Source: Sphingobacterium sp. UBA4616 (GTDB lineage Bacteria > Bacteroidota > Bacteroidia > Sphingobacteriales > Sphingobacteriaceae). From it: a DNA stretch of 64,000 nt. The notes beneath the pieces are model-generated. The model worked only from the letters and a program-made list of their open reading frames with translations, did no database searches and was not told where the DNA came from. The DNA is taken from assembly GCA_002386525.1 (NCBI GenBank), contig DGIS01000004.1:62001-126000 (forward strand), given 5' to 3'. Of this stretch, positions 10,426-20,153 are shown piece by piece. Position 1 is the stretch's first letter. Every line of letters starts with the position of its first letter. The translations under genes were made by a program, and so were the position numbers.

Positions 10426-11193
10426 ATGATAAGAGCATTTATCTGGACGCTAACAGCGTTTTTGTTAGGGCAATCCCTAAAGGCACAAGAAGTGATGGTA
10501 GAATGGAAAGCCGGAGTATCGCAGATCTATAAAAAAACCGTCGAGGCTAAAAGTCCGTTATCTTTTAACGATTTGAACGTCGAATTTGGCTATGTGCTTT
10601 ATCAGACCGAGATTACTACGGATGCCGAAAGTGAGGAACTAGCATTAGAGAATGTACGCGATTATGCGGTGGTCTATGTGGATGGCATGTTACAGGGAAC
10701 TCTGACGGATCAAGATAAAAAACTGGTGATTAAAATAGGTTCGGGCACACATATACTTCAATTTTATGTCGAGAATATCGGGCGAATCACCTATGGGCCA
10801 GAAATTACAGACAATTCAAAGGGGTTGTTTGGTGCGGTTACTTTAGCTGGAAACGAACTGCACAACTGGAAAATGATCCCCTTGGATGCACGTAATTATC
10901 CACTTAAGAATCTGATTTTTGAACGAAGTGCACCCCCTAGTGGCCCCGGTTTTTACCAGGGTCAGTTCGAAATTAATCCGTCACAAAACAAGTATCTTAA
11001 TATGACAGGGTGGGGGATGGGAGAAGTTTGGATAAATCAAAAATATTTAGGGTCTTATTGGGAAGAAGAAAAACAACAATCATTGTTAATCCCGTCAGAA
11101 TATTTATTACCCGACCACAATGAACTGGTGATATTCGAGCTAAAAAATAAGCAACAAACGAAGATAAATTTGTCGCCTACTCCTGTTTTTTAA
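10426..11193 (+). CDS. Secreted lone beta-galactosidase jelly-roll (GH35 C-terminal-like) protein
   Basis: This 255-aa protein has a signal peptide (MIRAFIWTLTAFLLGQSLKA). It contains the galactose-binding-like jelly-roll modules usually found behind a GH35 barrel: LQFYVENIGRITYGPEI, then TGWGMGEVWINQKYLGSYW and a C-terminal NELVIFELK. No catalytic barrel is present before them, either in this gene or out of frame in the 14-nt gap upstream. It may be a carbohydrate-binding accessory or the stable remnant of a split GH35. It is the last gene of the 4238-11193 operon. The domain is clear; function as a binding protein is inference. Confidence 0.75.
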   Translation: MIRAFIWTLTAFLLGQSLKAQEVMVEWKAGVSQIYKKTVEAKSPLSFNDLNVEFGYVLYQTEITTDAESEELALENVRDYAVVYVDGMLQGTLTDQDKKLVIKIGSGTHILQFYVENIGRITYGPEITDNSKGLFGAVTLAGNELHNWKMIPLDARNYPLKNLIFERSAPPSGPGFYQGQFEINPSQNKYLNMTGWGMGEVWINQKYLGSYWEEEKQQSLLIPSEYLLPDHNELVIFELKNKQQTKINLSPTPVF

Positions 11194-11397
11194 GTAAATT
11201 GGCGTTTTTGATTGGTTTGGATTTCACTTGCTGAAAAAGAACTTATGCCATAATTTGGACGTGACTCTTTGTATAATAAAATGAGAATCGTAGTTTAACG
11301 GAATACTGTTTGTAAATAATATCGCTGAGCATTTTGATTGCAACTAGTATCGGTAAATCTCTGATTGAACTTTAAGCAGCTTTAGAAGCATCTGTAA

Positions 11398-14300
11398 ATG
11401 AATAAATACAGTCTAATAATTTGTTTTTTTATTTTCTGGGGGCAATGTGTTCTCGGTATTGATCTTTCAAGATACCGGTTTCACCTCATGCCCGAAACTT
11501 CGTATTATGGCGGTATACAAAGCATTGCTAAAGACAGTTTAGGGCGTATGTGGTATACCGGACCCGATGCACTTTTCATGTATGATGGCAATAGCTTTTA
11601 TCAGTTAAACGATATCGTTTCGGCGATGAAGCCAAAGCAGAAATGGGGCTATGGTTCTTTAATTCGCGATAGAAAAGGAAATCTATTTTTAGCGTCGGGA
11701 CAGGGTTTGTTAAAATTTAATTACGAACGGTTTTCTTTTCATATCGTTGTCCCCGGAGTAATTCGTTCAGTTTGTGTACATCATGATGGTCAAGTTTACA
11801 TGCTCTTGGAAAATAGTTTACTCCGCTATAATCCACAAAATGAACACATAGAAAGTTTTTTGTTGCCCAAAAACAAGTCTTTTCAAAATGTATTGAGTGT
11901 CAAAGACCAAGTGTTTTTAACCCAAGATGCAATCTTACACACGGTAGAAATGTCTAAAAAGCGCCTTGTTCAGTTTGCGGATTTTAGCAGTACAGCAAAT
12001 CAGGTGAACGATGTGGTTGCATACCGTGGGCTGTATTACTTTTTAACACCGCGGGGAGGAATACATGTCACAGATTTGACAGGCAATTTAAAGCAGAAAA
12101 TTCCGGTAGCGGTTGCTGGAAATTCATTCGTTTTAACGAAAAAACTGTACTTGGACCAAACTGGGGTGATCTGGGTGGCTACCCAGGGTGGATTATTCCT
12201 TTATGATCCCGCCAATGAAGGTAGCAGCACCTTGCGGATGAACCTAAACGATATTTATTCATTGCCCAATAACTCCATTTGGACAATTTATCCAGATCCG
12301 GATCAGGGTGTTTGGATAGGTACTTACGGTGGTAAAATCGCCTATTGCTCGCTTTACGATTCGAGAGTACGTTACTTTAAACCGAGCCCTGGCGGTCTGA
12401 ATCATCCCATTGTCAGTAGTTTTCAGGAAGATCATTTGGGAAATATATGGATCGGTACAGAGGGGGGGAGCCTAAATTACTGGGATAGGAAAAAAGATCA
12501 GTTTATCCATCCCGAAAAGTCGCAGGATAGGGGGCCAAGTCCCAATATGATTAAACGGCTTAAGTTTGACGAAGCAAGCAAGAGCCTGTTGATTTCTGCC
12601 TATAATGGTGGAATTGGTAGTTATGATGTAAACAATCAGCGTTTCAGTAGTTTCGATTTCCGCTCTCCGGAAAGCCAGCAACTGCTGACGGTGTATGATT
12701 TTGCAAACGATCAGGAGGGTAACTGGTGGATGACAGATCCCGACAAATCATTTTTCTATCGCAAGAACCGGCAAGGTCCGATAGAAATGGTTAGAATCAA
12801 GGATTCCAAAGGCAATAAGTTGAATCTAGAAGTAGAAGCATTATATGTGAATAATCAAAACCAGCTCTGTTTAATTAGCCATCAGGGATTTTTTGTCGTA
12901 AATACTCATACGCTAACCGTTTTAAAGCACTATATGGTCAAGGATGCTTCCTATTCTGCAAATAATCTGTGCAGTTATGCCGTGGCTTCGAATGGCGATG
13001 TATGGCTAGGGACCTTAGGGAAAGGTGTAAACGTGCTTAAAAAAGACGGAACGTATATCAATTATAGTGCAAGCAATGGTTTTCCGGCCAAAATGGTCTT
13101 CGGTATTTTAGAAGATGCCGTTACGAAAAATGTGTGGTTAAGTACCAGTGATGGTCTTTTTTTCTTCGATTTGAAATCCGGAGCTTTTGAAAAAGCGAGA
13201 TTCTACCAGGAAGATAATATTGGTTCATTTTACATACATGCTGCATACAAAACTTCCAAAGGCGAAATGCTGTTTGGCGGCACCAATGGTTTTTTACTTT
13301 TTGATCCTACGTACCTCAATAAAAATCCGCAAAAACCAAAAGTTTTTTTTACAGGATTTCTGGTGAACAATACCTTGGTTAAACCCGATGACGGCTCGTC
13401 GATTTTATCCAAAGACATTGGAAGCCTGTCCAACCAAAAGGGAGATAAGATAAGGCTTTCTAGTAATCAGTCTAATGTCGAAATTAAGTTTTCGGCGAAT
13501 AGTTATCTATTTGCCGAAAAGAATCAGTTTGCATATCGTATGCTGGGGCTTGGTGAAGATTGGCAAATCAGTCATGCCAACCAAAAATCTGTACAGTTTC
13601 TTAATCTTCCGGCAGGAGATTATACTTTCGAGATCAAGGCTTCCAATAATGATGGCCAATGGGGCAGTCAAATATCGCGCTTATACATCCACGTAGATCC
13701 CCCATTTTTTTTGTCCTGGTGGGCTTATTGTTGCTATGTTGCCCTTATCTCTGCCCTGCTCTTTTTTATTATGCGATATTATAGCAATAAAAGAGTGTTT
13801 AAGGAGCGGTTGGCGCTGCAGCGTTTAAAGGAACGGAATATGCATGAGCTGAACCAGGCGCGCACTGATTTCTTTACCAATATCTCGCACGATTTAAAAA
13901 CACCACTAACTTTGGTATTACAGCCGCTTAAGCAACTCAGAGAAACTATTGTACCTCATGATACTGCTTTGGTTTACATGGATTTAATAGAGAAGAATGT
14001 CTCTCGAATTCAACGTATGATTAGCCAATTGTTGCGCTTTAGGGAAATTGAAAGTCAAAAAATTACCCTAAATCCTCAAATTGGTGATTTTATTAATTTT
14101 GTACGCGATATATTTGGCCTATTTGAGCTCTATGCCAACAAAAAAAGTGTTGAAACGAATATTTCGGCTTTTAAGGATAACTTGTATGTCGCCTTTGATT
14201 ATGATGTTATCGAAAAAATATTGACTAATCTATTCTCTAATGCCTTAAAATATACACCTGATAATGGGTATGTGGGGGTACGTATCTATCCTACCACGGC

Positions 14301-15462
14301 GGAGGAAAAAGAACGGTTTTCATCCTTGAATATCACGGAAGTCGAATATATCTCCATTGAAATTTTAAATACCGGTGACTGTTTTTCTGAAGAGCAGATT
14401 TCAACTCTTTATACCTCTTTCAACAGGCTATCATCCCATCGGCCAACTTTCGAAGAAAGTTCAGGACTTGGGCTTGCCATTGTCAAGGAACTCGTAGATG
14501 TGCTGGAAGGCAAAATATGGATGGTCAATAAGACCGATAAAATTTCATTTACCATTTCCCTGCCTTTAAAAAATCAGGCCGGCTCGGGAGATATGCAATC
14601 TAATGTTTATGATTACACGGTTTCTGAAATCGATGAGATCATCACCCCGGATATTTTTGCGTCTGAAAGGGGATGCAAAAGCATAAAAAAGACAGATAAT
14701 ATCCTGCTCATTGAAGATGACCAACAACTTCGGGGTTATTTAGAGCAACGTCTGGCTGAAAAATATAATGTATATACTGCCAGTGACGGAGAAGAGGGCT
14801 TAATAAAAGCTGAAAAAATCTATCCACAACTCATTATTACCGATCTAATCATGCCGAATCGAAGTGGTTTGGATGTTTGTCGTAGCCTGAGGCAAAATTT
14901 TAAGACTAGCCATATTCCCATTATTATGATTTCTGGTACCGGAGATGACAATCAGAATAAAATAAAAGCGTTGGAATTCGGTGCCAATGTATTTATTGAT
15001 AAACCTTTTCATATCGACTATCTGTTGCAACAAACAGAAACCATTTTAAGAAACCAGCAGGAATTAAAAGAAAAATACAGTAAACATATTCAAGTGGATC
15101 CGTCCAATGTTACCGTCACATCCATGGATGAGGAGCTATTAGTTAAGGCCATTCGGATCATTGAAGAAAACATCGATAACGCCAGTTATTCCGTAGAAGA
15201 CTTTGTGGCTGACATGAACGTGGGCAGAACCATTCTCTATCAGAAAATAAATGATATTGTGGGGATGTCGATCAAAGAGTTTATTTTGAATATGCGTCTG
15301 AAAAGAAGTGCTTATCTGTTGGAGAAATCGGATTTGACCATTGCGGAAGTTGCTTATCAGACTGGGTTTAACAATGCCAAATACTTTAGTGTCTGTTTTA
15401 AAAAGCAGTTTGAACTAAGTCCTTCAGATTTTAAAAAGAAAGTTTCCAGCGGGAAGAAATGA
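11398..15462 (+). CDS. Hybrid two-component sensor/AraC regulator (HTCS) of the PUL
   Basis: This 1354-aa protein fuses a sensor kinase, a response regulator and a DNA-binding domain. A signal/anchor (1-22) leads to about 14 periplasmic two-component propeller repeats and a Y_Y_Y domain (around 690-765). One membrane helix (about 773-796) follows. HisKA has the phospho-histidine near 831 (NISHDLKTPLT); HATPase_c follows (NLFSNALKYTP, SSGLGLAIVKEL). The receiver domain has Asp near 1149 (IITDLIMPNRSG). The C-terminus is an AraC helix-turn-helix (about 1245-1350, IAEVAYQTGFNNAKYFSVCF). Such proteins sense an oligosaccharide and switch on adjacent sus genes. The 44-bp repeats at 4040 and 16765 are its likely targets. 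The 204-bp gap upstream shows no clear promoter box. Confidence 0.95.
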   Translation: MNKYSLIICFFIFWGQCVLGIDLSRYRFHLMPETSYYGGIQSIAKDSLGRMWYTGPDALFMYDGNSFYQLNDIVSAMKPKQKWGYGSLIRDRKGNLFLASGQGLLKFNYERFSFHIVVPGVIRSVCVHHDGQVYMLLENSLLRYNPQNEHIESFLLPKNKSFQNVLSVKDQVFLTQDAILHTVEMSKKRLVQFADFSSTANQVNDVVAYRGLYYFLTPRGGIHVTDLTGNLKQKIPVAVAGNSFVLTKKLYLDQTGVIWVATQGGLFLYDPANEGSSTLRMNLNDIYSLPNNSIWTIYPDPDQGVWIGTYGGKIAYCSLYDSRVRYFKPSPGGLNHPIVSSFQEDHLGNIWIGTEGGSLNYWDRKKDQFIHPEKSQDRGPSPNMIKRLKFDEASKSLLISAYNGGIGSYDVNNQRFSSFDFRSPESQQLLTVYDFANDQEGNWWMTDPDKSFFYRKNRQGPIEMVRIKDSKGNKLNLEVEALYVNNQNQLCLISHQGFFVVNTHTLTVLKHYMVKDASYSANNLCSYAVASNGDVWLGTLGKGVNVLKKDGTYINYSASNGFPAKMVFGILEDAVTKNVWLSTSDGLFFFDLKSGAFEKARFYQEDNIGSFYIHAAYKTSKGEMLFGGTNGFLLFDPTYLNKNPQKPKVFFTGFLVNNTLVKPDDGSSILSKDIGSLSNQKGDKIRLSSNQSNVEIKFSANSYLFAEKNQFAYRMLGLGEDWQISHANQKSVQFLNLPAGDYTFEIKASNNDGQWGSQISRLYIHVDPPFFLSWWAYCCYVALISALLFFIMRYYSNKRVFKERLALQRLKERNMHELNQARTDFFTNISHDLKTPLTLVLQPLKQLRETIVPHDTALVYMDLIEKNVSRIQRMISQLLRFREIESQKITLNPQIGDFINFVRDIFGLFELYANKKSVETNISAFKDNLYVAFDYDVIEKILTNLFSNALKYTPDNGYVGVRIYPTTAEEKERFSSLNITEVEYISIEILNTGDCFSEEQISTLYTSFNRLSSHRPTFEESSGLGLAIVKELVDVLEGKIWMVNKTDKISFTISLPLKNQAGSGDMQSNVYDYTVSEIDEIITPDIFASERGCKSIKKTDNILLIEDDQQLRGYLEQRLAEKYNVYTASDGEEGLIKAEKIYPQLIITDLIMPNRSGLDVCRSLRQNFKTSHIPIIMISGTGDDNQNKIKALEFGANVFIDKPFHIDYLLQQTETILRNQQELKEKYSKHIQVDPSNVTVTSMDEELLVKAIRIIEENIDNASYSVEDFVADMNVGRTILYQKINDIVGMSIKEFILNMRLKRSAYLLEKSDLTIAEVAYQTGFNNAKYFSVCFKKQFELSPSDFKKKVSSGKK

Positions 15463-15481
15463 AAAACAGCCAATCCTAACG

Positions 15482-16711
15482 ATGATGAAAATGATAATTT
15501 TTAGAAGAGTGCTTCTCTTTAGCTATTTTATTTGCTTATGTAATATTATGCATTTGACAGCAGCAGTCAACCAAGCGGTAGATGAAATGTATATTAGTCC
15601 CAATAATTATAAAACTGGTACCCAGTCTGAACGAATACAGAAGGCTATAAATGCGGCAAAAAACAGTACTGGAAAAGTAGTCATACCGAAATATGACGCC
15701 ATAGCTAAAAAAAGTATTTGGCTCATTGATCAGGCCATTTTACTTCCTGGTGATTTTGAACTCGAATTGAATAACTGCACCATTAAGCTTTCCGATAAAT
15801 GTCGGGATAATTTTATTCGTTCAGCGAATTCTGGATTGGGAATCAATACTATATCTCCATTAAAAAACATCAAGATCATTGGAAAAGGTAATGTCCTTCT
15901 AGAAGGAGCTGATCATCCAAGAGCTACCGGCGATCATAATAAAACGCTATCGCTAAATCCCAGCAGATTTGACCAATCTTATGGCACTGATGCTGGCAAA
16001 CCCGGAATGAATCAAAAGGGTGGTTGGCGAAATCACGCCATTATATTGGCTTATACCGATGTTTTTGAGGTTAGTGGCATTACATTGAAAGATTATCATG
16101 GGCATGGATTGGTATTAGAGCGCTGTACAAATGGTAAGGTAAGCGATATTACTTTTAACGTAAGGCAAGCCGTGAATGTGGATGGAACTGACCAACAGAT
16201 CTTAAACCAAGATGGGATGGGCATACGTTTTGGCTGTAAGAATATTCTTATTGCAAATTGTAGAGGAAGAAGTGGCGACGATTTTATTAACATCGGTTTG
16301 ACAGATACTGGAGTGGGAGCAGGAGAAGAAAATGTAAATGTGGTCAGTGGCTCGATATACAGGGGTGAAATCGACAATATTTCGACTATTTATCTCCAAA
16401 ATTGGCAGGACTTTTATTCGATCTCACACCGATCTATTCGGATTATGCCTGTAGGTAAGCTCCGGATAAGCAATATTTTCATTGACAATATGGTCATCAG
16501 TCCCTTGGCGAAACAAGGTCTAGTGGTTGAGTATGCCGAGCATGTGAAAGGTTTGTTTGTGCGGAATTTCATCAGTCATCAACCTATAAAAGCCAGCGGT
16601 ATTTCCCAGGCCAGTTTCAGAGACGTCCTGTACAAAGGGCAAGGTGAGGCTATTGATGTGCAACAAAGCGATTCTGTACTTCTAGATCACGTAATGGGAA
16701 TAAAAAATTAG
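15482..16711 (+). CDS. Secreted right-handed beta-helix (GH28/pectate-lyase-like) protein
   Basis: This 409-aa protein has a signal peptide (about 1-29) and then the parallel beta-helix pattern of polygalacturonase-like enzymes: SERIQKAINAAKNSTGKVVI at the first turn, INNCTIKLS-like strands and N-rich turns. The segment NQDGMGIRFG followed by RSGDDFINIG resembles the NxDG...GDD catalytic loops of GH28, so an acid hydrolase on a pectic or similar acidic glycan is possible. The later GHG and RIK motifs of GH28 are not obvious, so a distant family is also possible. It lies 19 nt after the HTCS gene and ends at a strong terminator. Confidence 0.72.
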   Translation: MMKMIIFRRVLLFSYFICLCNIMHLTAAVNQAVDEMYISPNNYKTGTQSERIQKAINAAKNSTGKVVIPKYDAIAKKSIWLIDQAILLPGDFELELNNCTIKLSDKCRDNFIRSANSGLGINTISPLKNIKIIGKGNVLLEGADHPRATGDHNKTLSLNPSRFDQSYGTDAGKPGMNQKGGWRNHAIILAYTDVFEVSGITLKDYHGHGLVLERCTNGKVSDITFNVRQAVNVDGTDQQILNQDGMGIRFGCKNILIANCRGRSGDDFINIGLTDTGVGAGEENVNVVSGSIYRGEIDNISTIYLQNWQDFYSISHRSIRIMPVGKLRISNIFIDNMVISPLAKQGLVVEYAEHVKGLFVRNFISHQPIKASGISQASFRDVLYKGQGEAIDVQQSDSVLLDHVMGIKN

Positions 16712-16740
16712 TGATACAATCGCTCGCGATCTTGTTTTTG

Positions 16741-16766
16741 AAGGCAAAAACACCTGTTTTTGCCTT
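16741..16766 (+). terminator. Rho-independent terminator after the beta-helix gene
   Basis: A perfect 12-bp stem (AAGGCAAAAACA / TGTTTTTGCCTT) with a CC centre runs into TTGT. It closes the HTCS/beta-helix transcript. Its last bases overlap the first bases of the 44-bp element at 16765. Confidence 0.8.
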
Positions 16767-16832
16767 TTGTACAAAATCAAACCATTTTCGTACAAAAACG
16801 AACCCTAGGAATTGGTGATGATTATAGTTTTG
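16765..16832 (+). promoter_or_regulatory. Putative HTCS operator plus promoter of the second susCD operon
   Basis: This second 44-bp element (16765-16808) contains GTACAAAA-N3-AACC twice, 21 nt apart (16769 and 16790). That is two helical turns and suits a dimer of an AraC-type domain. The -7 box TAGTTTTG (16825-16832) follows after 16 nt. Transcription would start near 16838, leaving a leader of about 300 nt before susC at 17146. Apart from a 35-codon reading frame at 16859, nothing else is visible in the leader. Confidence 0.6.
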
Positions 16833-16858
16833 TCTTAACCAATTTTAAAAAGGAAAAT

Positions 16859-16966
16859 ATGTGTATGAAAATTATTCCCGACCACGTGATCAGGCTCACG
16901 CAGGGTAATCCCAACTTTACAAAAACCAATGACATTACTTTTCGGAATATTGTATTTCGTCAATAG
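16859..16966 (+). other. 35-codon reading frame in the susC leader, possible beta-helix remnant
   Basis: ATG at 16859 lies about 20 nt after the predicted transcription start. It opens a 35-residue frame ending TNDITFRNIVFRQ, which reads like one turn of a right-handed beta-helix protein such as the neighbour at 15482 (compare ASFRDVLYK near its end). It could be a decayed end of another beta-helix gene or a leader peptide; the evidence does not separate these. Confidence 0.25.
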
Positions 16967-17145
16967 GTCGGAAAACGAGATGTTGCCTTCCGCATTGCGT
17001 ATGCGTTTGCAGCCTCACCTATTATTTATCACAAGAAGTTAAATTAGTCCAAGCCTATTGAAGCATAATTATTTCAAATATATGTTCTCTACGAGAAAGG
17101 GAAAGTAAAGAACACAGGTAATTTTAAACTAACCATTATAAATCA

Positions 17146-20142
17146 ATGATACAAAAGATACATATCTGGCTCAGGAGCTGGATAATGAGTGCTACCCTAT
17201 TGGCGGTGGCATCCAATTACGCTTATTCGCAAGCAGCAGATCAAATGCAAGTCAAGGGTCAGGTGACTAATGATGCGGGAGAAGCACTTAAAGGTGTTTC
17301 AGTCATGATTAAGGGAGCGAGAAATGGTGTACAGACCGATTCAAATGGAAATTTTACTATCCAGGCGGCTCCCACTGCTACGCTACTATTTACCTATATT
17401 GGTTTCAATAGCCAAGAAATAAAAGTCAATCCATCAGGAGTCATCCATGTGAAAATGTCTGGAACTAATGTTTTGGATCAGGTCGTTGTGGTCGGTTATG
17501 GTACAGCCAAGAAAAAAGATCTAACTGGAGGCTTGGCTGTCGTCGGAAAAGAGCAGCTAGGTATGGTATCGACCTCCAATCTGATGGATCGCTTGGTGGG
17601 ACAGGTGGCCGGTTTCTCCATTACCACCGGTGAAGCTGCGCCAGGGGCATCGCAAAGCTTGTTGATAAGGGGCGAAAATTCAATATCGGCCAATAATAGT
17701 CCACTCATTATCTTGGATGGTATTCCATACAGCGGATCCTTGGCAGATATTGATCCCAATAACGTTGAAAATCTTTCTATCCTAAAAGATGCTTCCGCAT
17801 CGGCTATTTACGGTTCTCGAGCGGCGAATGGTGTTATTTTGATACAAACCAAAAGAGGAGCGCTAGGTAGAGCGCAAGTAAACTATAAAGGTTTGATTGG
17901 CATGGCTGAGCCAATGCAGCGTATCAATGTCATGGGACCAAATGAATATATCCGCTTCCAACAAGACATTGCCCGTATCAGGCAGGGGTATACTGGTGCG
18001 TTGTTAGATCCTATAGCAGGCGATATTATTAGTGTAACTGAGCGTGGTAATTATGCGAAAGGCATTACCAATAATTGGCAAGACTACGTCTTTCGGAAAG
18101 CTTTGACCATGGATCATCAATTGAGCATTTCCGGGGGTACTGAAAACACAAAATATATGGCTGCCCTTGCAGCTTTAGATCAAGAAGGTGTAGTATATAA
18201 TTCAAAGTTGTCACGTTTAAATATAACCACAAATGTGGATCAGACTTTTAATAAATGGCTAACAACTGGTATAGGGTTGCAATATACCCGAAAAAGTGAC
18301 GGTGGTATTACACCAAATTTGGAGCATGCCATTAAGCAAAGTCCTTATGGTAGTTATAAGGACGAGTCTGGTAAGTATGTTCCTGAACCTATGGAGTACT
18401 CATTGATCGTCAATCCGATGCGCAACGTCAATGCGATTCAGGATAGATATAATAACAATTTCTTTCTTTCGGGATATGCCAATATTTTGTTGCCTATAGA
18501 AGGTCTTTCCTTACGATCAAATTTTGGCTATAATTACCGCAATGGATTTACAGGAACCTATTATGGGCGTAATACCTTTGAAGGCAGGGATCAGGGTACA
18601 CAGGCCGGGGGCAGTGCTTCCATCAACAATTCTAATTATAACGATTATACCTGGGAGAACTTGCTTAAATACGAGCGGCAGATCGGCGATCATCGTTTTG
18701 ATGTGACTGGTTTATTCAGTATGCAAAAAACGAAAAGCTGGTCGACGGGACAAAGCGGGGCTGGTTTTGTAACTGATGATACAGAATACTTTATGATAGG
18801 TTCGGCCAGCCGTCTTGTTTCCAACAGTGCTTCGTTGTCGGAGTCGGCCATGCTATCGTATATGGGTAGAATAAATTACGCCTACAAAGGGAAGTATTTA
18901 TTGACCTTGACCGGACGTACAGATGGGGCTTCGGTATTTGGTATCAACAATAAATATGCATTCTTTCCTGTGGCAGCAGCGGCATGGCAAATTGGGGAAG
19001 AACGCTTTCTGAAAGATAATGTCAAATGGCTTGACATGCTGAAAATCCGCCTTTCTTATGGAGCCAACGGTAACCAGGCAATTACACCCTATCGCACTTT
19101 AGACCGCTTATATTCCAATGTAAAATATATCTGGGGTGATGATGGCGCTGCGGTGACTACAGCATATTTGGCCGGAGATGGTGTCGGTAACCCTAATTTG
19201 AAATGGGAAACGACCTATTCGACAAATCTTGGGCTGGACTTTCAACTATTTAACAATAGGTTTGGCGGAACTATTGATGCCTATCTTTCTAAAACGAAAG
19301 ATCTGTTGATGACCCGTACCGTACCTATTATGAATGGGTACAATCGAATTTGGGACAATATTGGTGCAACTCAAAATAAAGGGATTGAGGTCACTTTAAA
19401 TTCGGCGAATGTTAAAGGCGAAAATTTCCAATGGAATACGACTGCTGTATTTTCTCTAAATCGTGACAAAATCGTCGAGTTAAGGGGGGATGGCATAGAT
19501 GATATTGCTAATAATTGGTTTATTGGTCAACCCTTGCGAGTATTCTACGATTATAAAATGATCAGTGTATGGCAAAATGGAGAAACCATTACTGTTGACG
19601 GGGCAGCTCCTGGGGCCGCCAAGCTGTATGATCGCGATGGTAACGGCAAGATAGAGACCAGTGACAGAGTGGTTATCGGATCTAAAAATCCACGTTACAC
19701 AGCTTCTTTGGCCAACCGATTCTCTTACAAAAATTTTTATGCATCTGCTTTAATTACTGGTGTTTTTGGTGTTTGGCGCGACGATCACATGGCCAATTTG
19801 GGAGCCTGGACTTTCGGAATTACTAACTATGTACACGATGCAAATTATTGGACACCGGAGAATTCTAATGCGACGATTGTTTCACCGGGCTATCTCAATC
19901 CATTGGGGCACGGGTACTATAAAAAGGTGAGCTATGTGCAGGTGAAAAATATCACCTTCGGCTATAAATTACCGCAAAAAATTGCTAAAAAGGTAGGTGT
20001 AAATGGTATTGATATAAATGCCAGCATCAACAATCTGAATACGATTTCTAATATCAGAGAGGTGCTCAATTATGACAATAGCTGGATGGCCTCTTATCCA
20101 ACGGCACGCTCTTATATGTTTGGCTTAAATATAAATTTCTAA
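17146..20142 (+). CDS. SusC/RagA-type TonB-dependent outer-membrane transporter
   Basis: This 998-aa protein has a signal peptide ending about 29 (NYAYSQ), a carboxypeptidase-regulatory-like domain (VKGQVTNDAGEALKGVSVMI), a TonB-box/plug start (DQVVVVGYGTAKKKDLTGGL) and the SusC signature (LKDASASAIYGSRAANGVIL). The barrel ends MFGLNINF. It is a different subfamily from the SusC at 582, so the locus imports two glycan structures or two lengths of one. It heads the operon with SusD (11 nt downstream), the SusE-like gene and the second DUF4832 protein, behind the 16765 promoter. Confidence 0.95.
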   Translation: MIQKIHIWLRSWIMSATLLAVASNYAYSQAADQMQVKGQVTNDAGEALKGVSVMIKGARNGVQTDSNGNFTIQAAPTATLLFTYIGFNSQEIKVNPSGVIHVKMSGTNVLDQVVVVGYGTAKKKDLTGGLAVVGKEQLGMVSTSNLMDRLVGQVAGFSITTGEAAPGASQSLLIRGENSISANNSPLIILDGIPYSGSLADIDPNNVENLSILKDASASAIYGSRAANGVILIQTKRGALGRAQVNYKGLIGMAEPMQRINVMGPNEYIRFQQDIARIRQGYTGALLDPIAGDIISVTERGNYAKGITNNWQDYVFRKALTMDHQLSISGGTENTKYMAALAALDQEGVVYNSKLSRLNITTNVDQTFNKWLTTGIGLQYTRKSDGGITPNLEHAIKQSPYGSYKDESGKYVPEPMEYSLIVNPMRNVNAIQDRYNNNFFLSGYANILLPIEGLSLRSNFGYNYRNGFTGTYYGRNTFEGRDQGTQAGGSASINNSNYNDYTWENLLKYERQIGDHRFDVTGLFSMQKTKSWSTGQSGAGFVTDDTEYFMIGSASRLVSNSASLSESAMLSYMGRINYAYKGKYLLTLTGRTDGASVFGINNKYAFFPVAAAAWQIGEERFLKDNVKWLDMLKIRLSYGANGNQAITPYRTLDRLYSNVKYIWGDDGAAVTTAYLAGDGVGNPNLKWETTYSTNLGLDFQLFNNRFGGTIDAYLSKTKDLLMTRTVPIMNGYNRIWDNIGATQNKGIEVTLNSANVKGENFQWNTTAVFSLNRDKIVELRGDGIDDIANNWFIGQPLRVFYDYKMISVWQNGETITVDGAAPGAAKLYDRDGNGKIETSDRVVIGSKNPRYTASLANRFSYKNFYASALITGVFGVWRDDHMANLGAWTFGITNYVHDANYWTPENSNATIVSPGYLNPLGHGYYKKVSYVQVKNITFGYKLPQKIAKKVGVNGIDINASINNLNTISNIREVLNYDNSWMASYPTARSYMFGLNINF

Positions 20143-20153
20143 TCGAATAGGAC

